Shown here: positions 12,978 to 15,663 of the stretch, piece by piece | How the letters are laid out: each line of letters begins with the position of its first letter | Numbering within the stretch: the first letter of the stretch is position 1 | NCBI GenBank assembly: GCA_903876615.1 | Contig: CAIRAS010000083.1 | Location: forward strand, 1-15,663 | Length of the DNA: 15,663 nucleotides | Source of the DNA: an uncultured Holophagaceae bacterium | GTDB lineage: Bacteria; Acidobacteriota; Holophagae; Holophagales; Holophagaceae | Reading direction: 5' to 3' | The notes under the pieces: model-generated | Database searches by the model: none | Seen by the model: only the letters and a program-made list of their open reading frames with translations | Told to the model about the DNA's origin: nothing | Program-made: the position numbers and the translations under genes

Positions 12978-14297
12978 TCAGCTCAGGACCAGATCGATTC
13001 GGGCCGCGACTTCAAGCTCAGCGAGAGCCTGGTCCACCCAGGCGGCTTCCTGGGCCTCCACCATGAGCCGCAGCTTAGGCTCGGTGCCGGACCAGCGCAC
13101 CACCTGTCGCACGCCCTCGCCCCAGCGCTGGTCGATGGCGGCCATGGCGGCGACGAGGCTGCCACAGTCCTCCACCAGCTTGCGCTCGCGGGCTTTGAGG
13201 TTCACGAGGCGCTGGGGCCAGGACGGGAAGGTCCAGGCCCAGCGATGTTCCACAGGCCGGTGGAGCAGGGCCCGCAGCACGGCCAGCGCAGCGGCCAGAC
13301 CGTCGCCGCTGGGGCCCACCCGCTTCTGGATGAGGTGGCCCGAGGCCTCCGCGGCCAGATCCCAGCCCAGCTTGGCCATTTCCCGCAGCAAGAACTTGTC
13401 CCCCACATCTGTGCGCACAAAGGGGACGCCCAGCCCTGTCAGGGCCTGGGGCAGGCCTCCGTTGGTCATGAGGGTGCCCACCACGCCCGGTGGGGTGTCC
13501 CCGCAGGCCACGCGGTCCTGGGCCAGCAGCCAGACCATCTGGTCGCCGTCCACAGCCCGGCCCTCGCCATTCACCAGCAGGCAGCGATCGCCGTCCCCGT
13601 CGAAAGCGATGCCCAGCTGGGCGCCCCGGGCCAGGACCGTGGCAGCCAGCGCGTCCAGGTGGGTGGAGCCAACCCCCACGTTGATGGAGGGACCGTCCGC
13701 GGGCACGCCGATCCAGTGGATGTCGCCACCGCGGTAGAGCTGCGGGGCCACTTCCGCCGTGGCCCCATGGGCGCAGTCGATCACGATGTGGAAGTCCTCG
13801 GGCAGGTCCAGGCCACTCAAGTGCGCGACGTAGGGCCCCAGCCCCAGGGGGGCCGAGGGCGCCGCGAGGGTGAGGGGCTCGGGATGCGCCTCGAAGGCCG
13901 CCTCGATGGCCAGCTCCTGGTCTTCTTCCAGTTTCTCTCCGACTTCATTGAAGCCCTTCAGGCCGTTGTCCTTCGGTGGGTTGTGGCTGGCCGAGATCAT
14001 GAGGCCCCAGGTCTTGGCGCCCTCCGCGCTCAGCTGCGCGACATTCCAGGCAACGGCGGGCGTGGGGGCCATGCCGATCACGAGCACTTCCAGGCCGGCG
14101 CCGACGCCCAGGGCGAAGGCCTCGGCCAGGGCCTCGGAGCTGGATCGGGGATCCCAGCCCACCACCAGTCGCCGCACGCCGGCCTCACGCGCCACCTGGG
14201 TCCAGGCGGCGCCCCAGCGGGTGACCTCCCCCAGGGTCAAGGGGGGCTGCAGGGCAACTCCACGGATGCCATCGGTGCCAAAGTAGCGAAGACTCAT
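12978..14297 (-). CDS. glmM: Phosphoglucosamine mutase
   Basis: GlmM converts glucosamine-6-phosphate to glucosamine-1-phosphate, on the path to UDP-N-acetylglucosamine for peptidoglycan and lipopolysaccharide. This 439-residue protein has the four-domain alpha-phosphohexomutase motifs in order: YFGTDGIRG at 5-13, the phosphoserine loop ISASHNPPKDNG at 101-112 with S104, the metal loop DGDGDR at 233-238, the sugar-binding EASGH at 317-321, and the phosphate-binding RWSGTEPKLR at 401-410. Length is normal and nothing is missing. LKGF follows the serine loop where many GlmM have IKFF. The ATG at 14297 is 9 bp after the folP stop and has only a close-set AGG, suggesting coupling. The ftsH-folP-glmM order supports GlmM over other phosphohexomutases. 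Confidence 0.96.
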   Translation of the reverse strand: MSLRYFGTDGIRGVALQPPLTLGEVTRWGAAWTQVAREAGVRRLVVGWDPRSSSEALAEAFALGVGAGLEVLVIGMAPTPAVAWNVAQLSAEGAKTWGLMISASHNPPKDNGLKGFNEVGEKLEEDQELAIEAAFEAHPEPLTLAAPSAPLGLGPYVAHLSGLDLPEDFHIVIDCAHGATAEVAPQLYRGGDIHWIGVPADGPSINVGVGSTHLDALAATVLARGAQLGIAFDGDGDRCLLVNGEGRAVDGDQMVWLLAQDRVACGDTPPGVVGTLMTNGGLPQALTGLGVPFVRTDVGDKFLLREMAKLGWDLAAEASGHLIQKRVGPSGDGLAAALAVLRALLHRPVEHRWAWTFPSWPQRLVNLKARERKLVEDCGSLVAAMAAIDQRWGEGVRQVVRWSGTEPKLRLMVEAQEAAWVDQALAELEVAARIDLVLS

Positions 14298-14306
14298 CCT
14301 GTCAGC

Positions 14307-15143
14307 TTAGAGTGGCTGCCCGGGGGCGACAATGGCATGGGTCCGGAACACGCGGAAGCCCCAGCCGAGGGCCTCGGCATGGGCGGCTGCCGTCAGGGAG
14401 TCACGGAGGGCCGGTGCCAGGCCCGGGGTGCCTGCCCGGGCGGCGAGGAAGCGCTTGCGGGAGATGCCGATGCAGAAGTGGTCCCCGGGCCAGCCCAGTG
14501 CCCCTGGGAGCTCCGGGAGGGCCTGCCAGAGGGCCAGGTCCTCCTGGAAGGTGGTGCCGAAGCCAAAGCCCGGATCGAGCAGGATGCGGGCATCGGGGAC
14601 GCCAGCCAGACAGAGGCGGTCGCGGACCACCCGCAGCTCGGCGATGGCTGCATCAGCCCGACCGGGCGTGGGATCGTCGTAGGGAGGCATCAGCAGGTGC
14701 TCGTCGGCCACCCGGCTGCGCATGGCGATGCACCCGCAGGAGGTGCTGCGGGCGAGCTCCAGCATGGTGGGAGCCGAGAAGCCGGTGACGTCGTTGAGCA
14801 CGGCGACCCCCGCCTCCAGGCCGCGGGCAGCCACCACTGCGTGGCGGGTGTCCAGGCTGAGCGGTACGTCCGGCAGCTCCATCCGCAGCCGCGCCAGCAC
14901 CGGGGCCAGCCGCTCCCACTCGGTGTCCTCGCTGACGGGGGCGGAGCCGGGCCGAGTGCTCTCCGCGCCCAGATCCAGCATCCCCGCTCCGGCAGCGACC
15001 AGCCGCTGGGCCTGAGCCAGGGCATCGTCCGGAGCCAGGTAGCGGCCGCCATCACTGAAGGAGTCTGGCGTCAGGTTCAGGATGCCGATGAAAAGGGGAC
15101 CACCCCCGAGGAGTGGTCCCCAGTCGAACGGTGCCGAGCTCAC
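14307..15143 (-). CDS. folP: Dihydropteroate synthase
   Basis: FolP joins p-aminobenzoate to the pterin pyrophosphate in folate synthesis and is the target of sulfonamides. This 278-residue TIM-barrel enzyme shows NLTPDSFSDGG at 23-33, DLGAESTRPG at 57-66, SLDTRH at 96-101, LNDVTG at 116-121, LLDPGFGFG at 188-196, and GISRKRF at 226-232 (K230). RTH at 267-269 lies near the end, where relatives have RVH. The segment after the fourth strand is unusual: family members have MHMRGTP, but here AMRSRVADEHLLMPPYDD occupies 140-157. The start is GTG 15143, overlapping the ftsH stop as GTGA, with no ribosome site of its own, which points to coupling with ftsH. Identity is secure. Confidence 0.95.
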   Translation of the reverse strand: MSSAPFDWGPLLGGGPLFIGILNLTPDSFSDGGRYLAPDDALAQAQRLVAAGAGMLDLGAESTRPGSAPVSEDTEWERLAPVLARLRMELPDVPLSLDTRHAVVAARGLEAGVAVLNDVTGFSAPTMLELARSTSCGCIAMRSRVADEHLLMPPYDDPTPGRADAAIAELRVVRDRLCLAGVPDARILLDPGFGFGTTFQEDLALWQALPELPGALGWPGDHFCIGISRKRFLAARAGTPGLAPALRDSLTAAAHAEALGWGFRVFRTHAIVAPGQPL

Positions 15144-15663
15144 GCGGGCTTGAGGGCGGGGTTGAACCCGGGATCCGCGGAGGGACCTTCCACCGTGGCC
15201 GGGGCGGAAGGCGTGGTCGTGCTCTTCGGCGGGGGCAGGGTGCCGCCCTTCATCAGGATGTCGATGTCGTTGCCGTCGAGGGTCTCGCGCACCAGCAGGG
15301 CTTCGGCGATGGTCACCAGCTGCTCGCGGTGGGACTCGATGGCGGCCTTGGCCCGGCGATAGTTGCGCAGGACAAACTCCTGGACCTCGACGTCGATGAG
15401 CCGCGCGGTGTCTTCGGAGATCTCCCGGTGCTGGGCGAAGTCGCGGCCCAGGAAGACCTCGTGCTGGCCGCCGCCGAAGTTCAGGGGGCCGAGCTTATCG
15501 CTCATGCCGTATTCCGTGACCATGGAGCGGGCCATGTCGGTGGCCTGCTGGATGTCGTTGGCGGCGCCGGTGCTGAGCTGGTTGAAGAAGATCTCTTCGG
15601 CGATACGGCCGCCCATGGAGATGGCGATGCGGCTCTCCATGTAGTCGCGGGTGGTGTTGTAGC
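15140..15663 (-). CDS. ftsH: ATP-dependent zinc metalloprotease FtsH, C-terminal part, cut by window edge
   Basis: FtsH is the membrane-anchored AAA+ protease that degrades misfolded membrane proteins and, in enterobacteria, balances lipopolysaccharide synthesis. Only the last 173 residues of the peptidase domain are visible; the AAA ATPase and HEXXH zinc site lie beyond 15663. The fragment reads DYMESRIAISMGGRIAEEI and then STGAANDIQQATDMAR, whose Asp (codon 15554-15556) is the third zinc ligand. VTEYGMSDKLGPLNF and VFLGRD follow. The protein ends with a Pro/Thr/Ser-rich tail of about 35 residues, which is variable in the family. Its stop overlaps the folP start. It heads the leftward run within this window. 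Confidence 0.95.
   Translation of the reverse strand, partial: YNTTRDYMESRIAISMGGRIAEEIFFNQLSTGAANDIQQATDMARSMVTEYGMSDKLGPLNFGGGQHEVFLGRDFAQHREISEDTARLIDVEVQEFVLRNYRRAKAAIESHREQLVTIAEALLVRETLDGNDIDILMKGGTLPPPKSTTTPSAPATVEGPSADPGFNPALKPA

Noticed and set aside
12903..15362. Open frame of over 800 codons on the plus strand
   Set aside because: It runs antisense to ftsW, glmM, folP and ftsH, all of which have clear family motifs. Its low-complexity Gly/Gln/His-rich product is typical of a high-GC shadow frame.
1..15663. CRISPR arrays, tRNA or rRNA genes, insertion sequences, phage genes
   Set aside because: No regularly spaced repeats, cloverleaf sequences, transposase motifs or terminal inverted repeats were seen on either strand.

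Overview
This 15.7 kb window is a gene-dense, high-GC piece of a bacterial chromosome. The organism is a flagellated diderm: it carries flagellar export genes, a predicted lipopolysaccharide-core (Kdo) kinase, and cell-division and peptidoglycan genes. GC-rich codon use, many GTG/TTG starts and the gene mix would fit a Holophagae-type acidobacterium such as a Geothrix relative. That placement is an inference from general resemblance, not shown by any marker here; another high-GC Gram-negative phylum is possible. I see no tRNA, rRNA, insertion sequence, phage gene or CRISPR array.

Layout. (1) 1-2955, minus strand, read right to left: a MobA/MocA-like nucleotidyltransferase, a CAPC thioredoxin, an NfsB-like nitroreductase, an aldo/keto reductase, then the N-terminal 88 codons of urocanate hydratase (hutU), cut by the window edge. 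The middle genes form a small redox set. (2) 3149-9764, plus strand: fliO-fliP-fliQ-fliR-flhB, the membrane part of the flagellar type III export gate. A possible 29-codon ORF, a response regulator with a SHOCT-like C-terminus, a large exported helical-repeat protein and an exported cyclophilin follow in the same direction. The usual partner flhA is not next to flhB. (3) 9739-10449, minus: a Kdo-kinase-like protein whose end overlaps the cyclophilin gene. (4) 10697-11860, plus: a free-standing DUF2344 (radical-SAM-linked) protein with no radical SAM partner nearby. (5) 11864-15663, minus, read right to left: ftsH (C-terminal part), folP, glmM, ftsW, in close succession. The ftsH-folP-glmM order is the one known from E. 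coli; ftsW is added at the end.

How it fits together. Genes within each run are tightly packed, and three junctions use the same GTGA stop/start overlap (fliO/fliP, response regulator/repeat protein, ftsH/folP), which suggests translational coupling. Two convergent junctions are extremely compact: a 26-bp coding overlap at 9739-9764, and a 3-bp gap at 11861-11863 under a hairpin that spans both stop codons. The two divergent gaps, 2956-3148 and 10450-10696, are the likely promoter regions.

Most of the window is recognisable housekeeping or motility DNA. The least explained part is the block after flhB (6615-9141): a small ORF, a response regulator lacking a DNA-binding domain, and an exported repeat protein, all apparently co-transcribed with the flagellar export gate.
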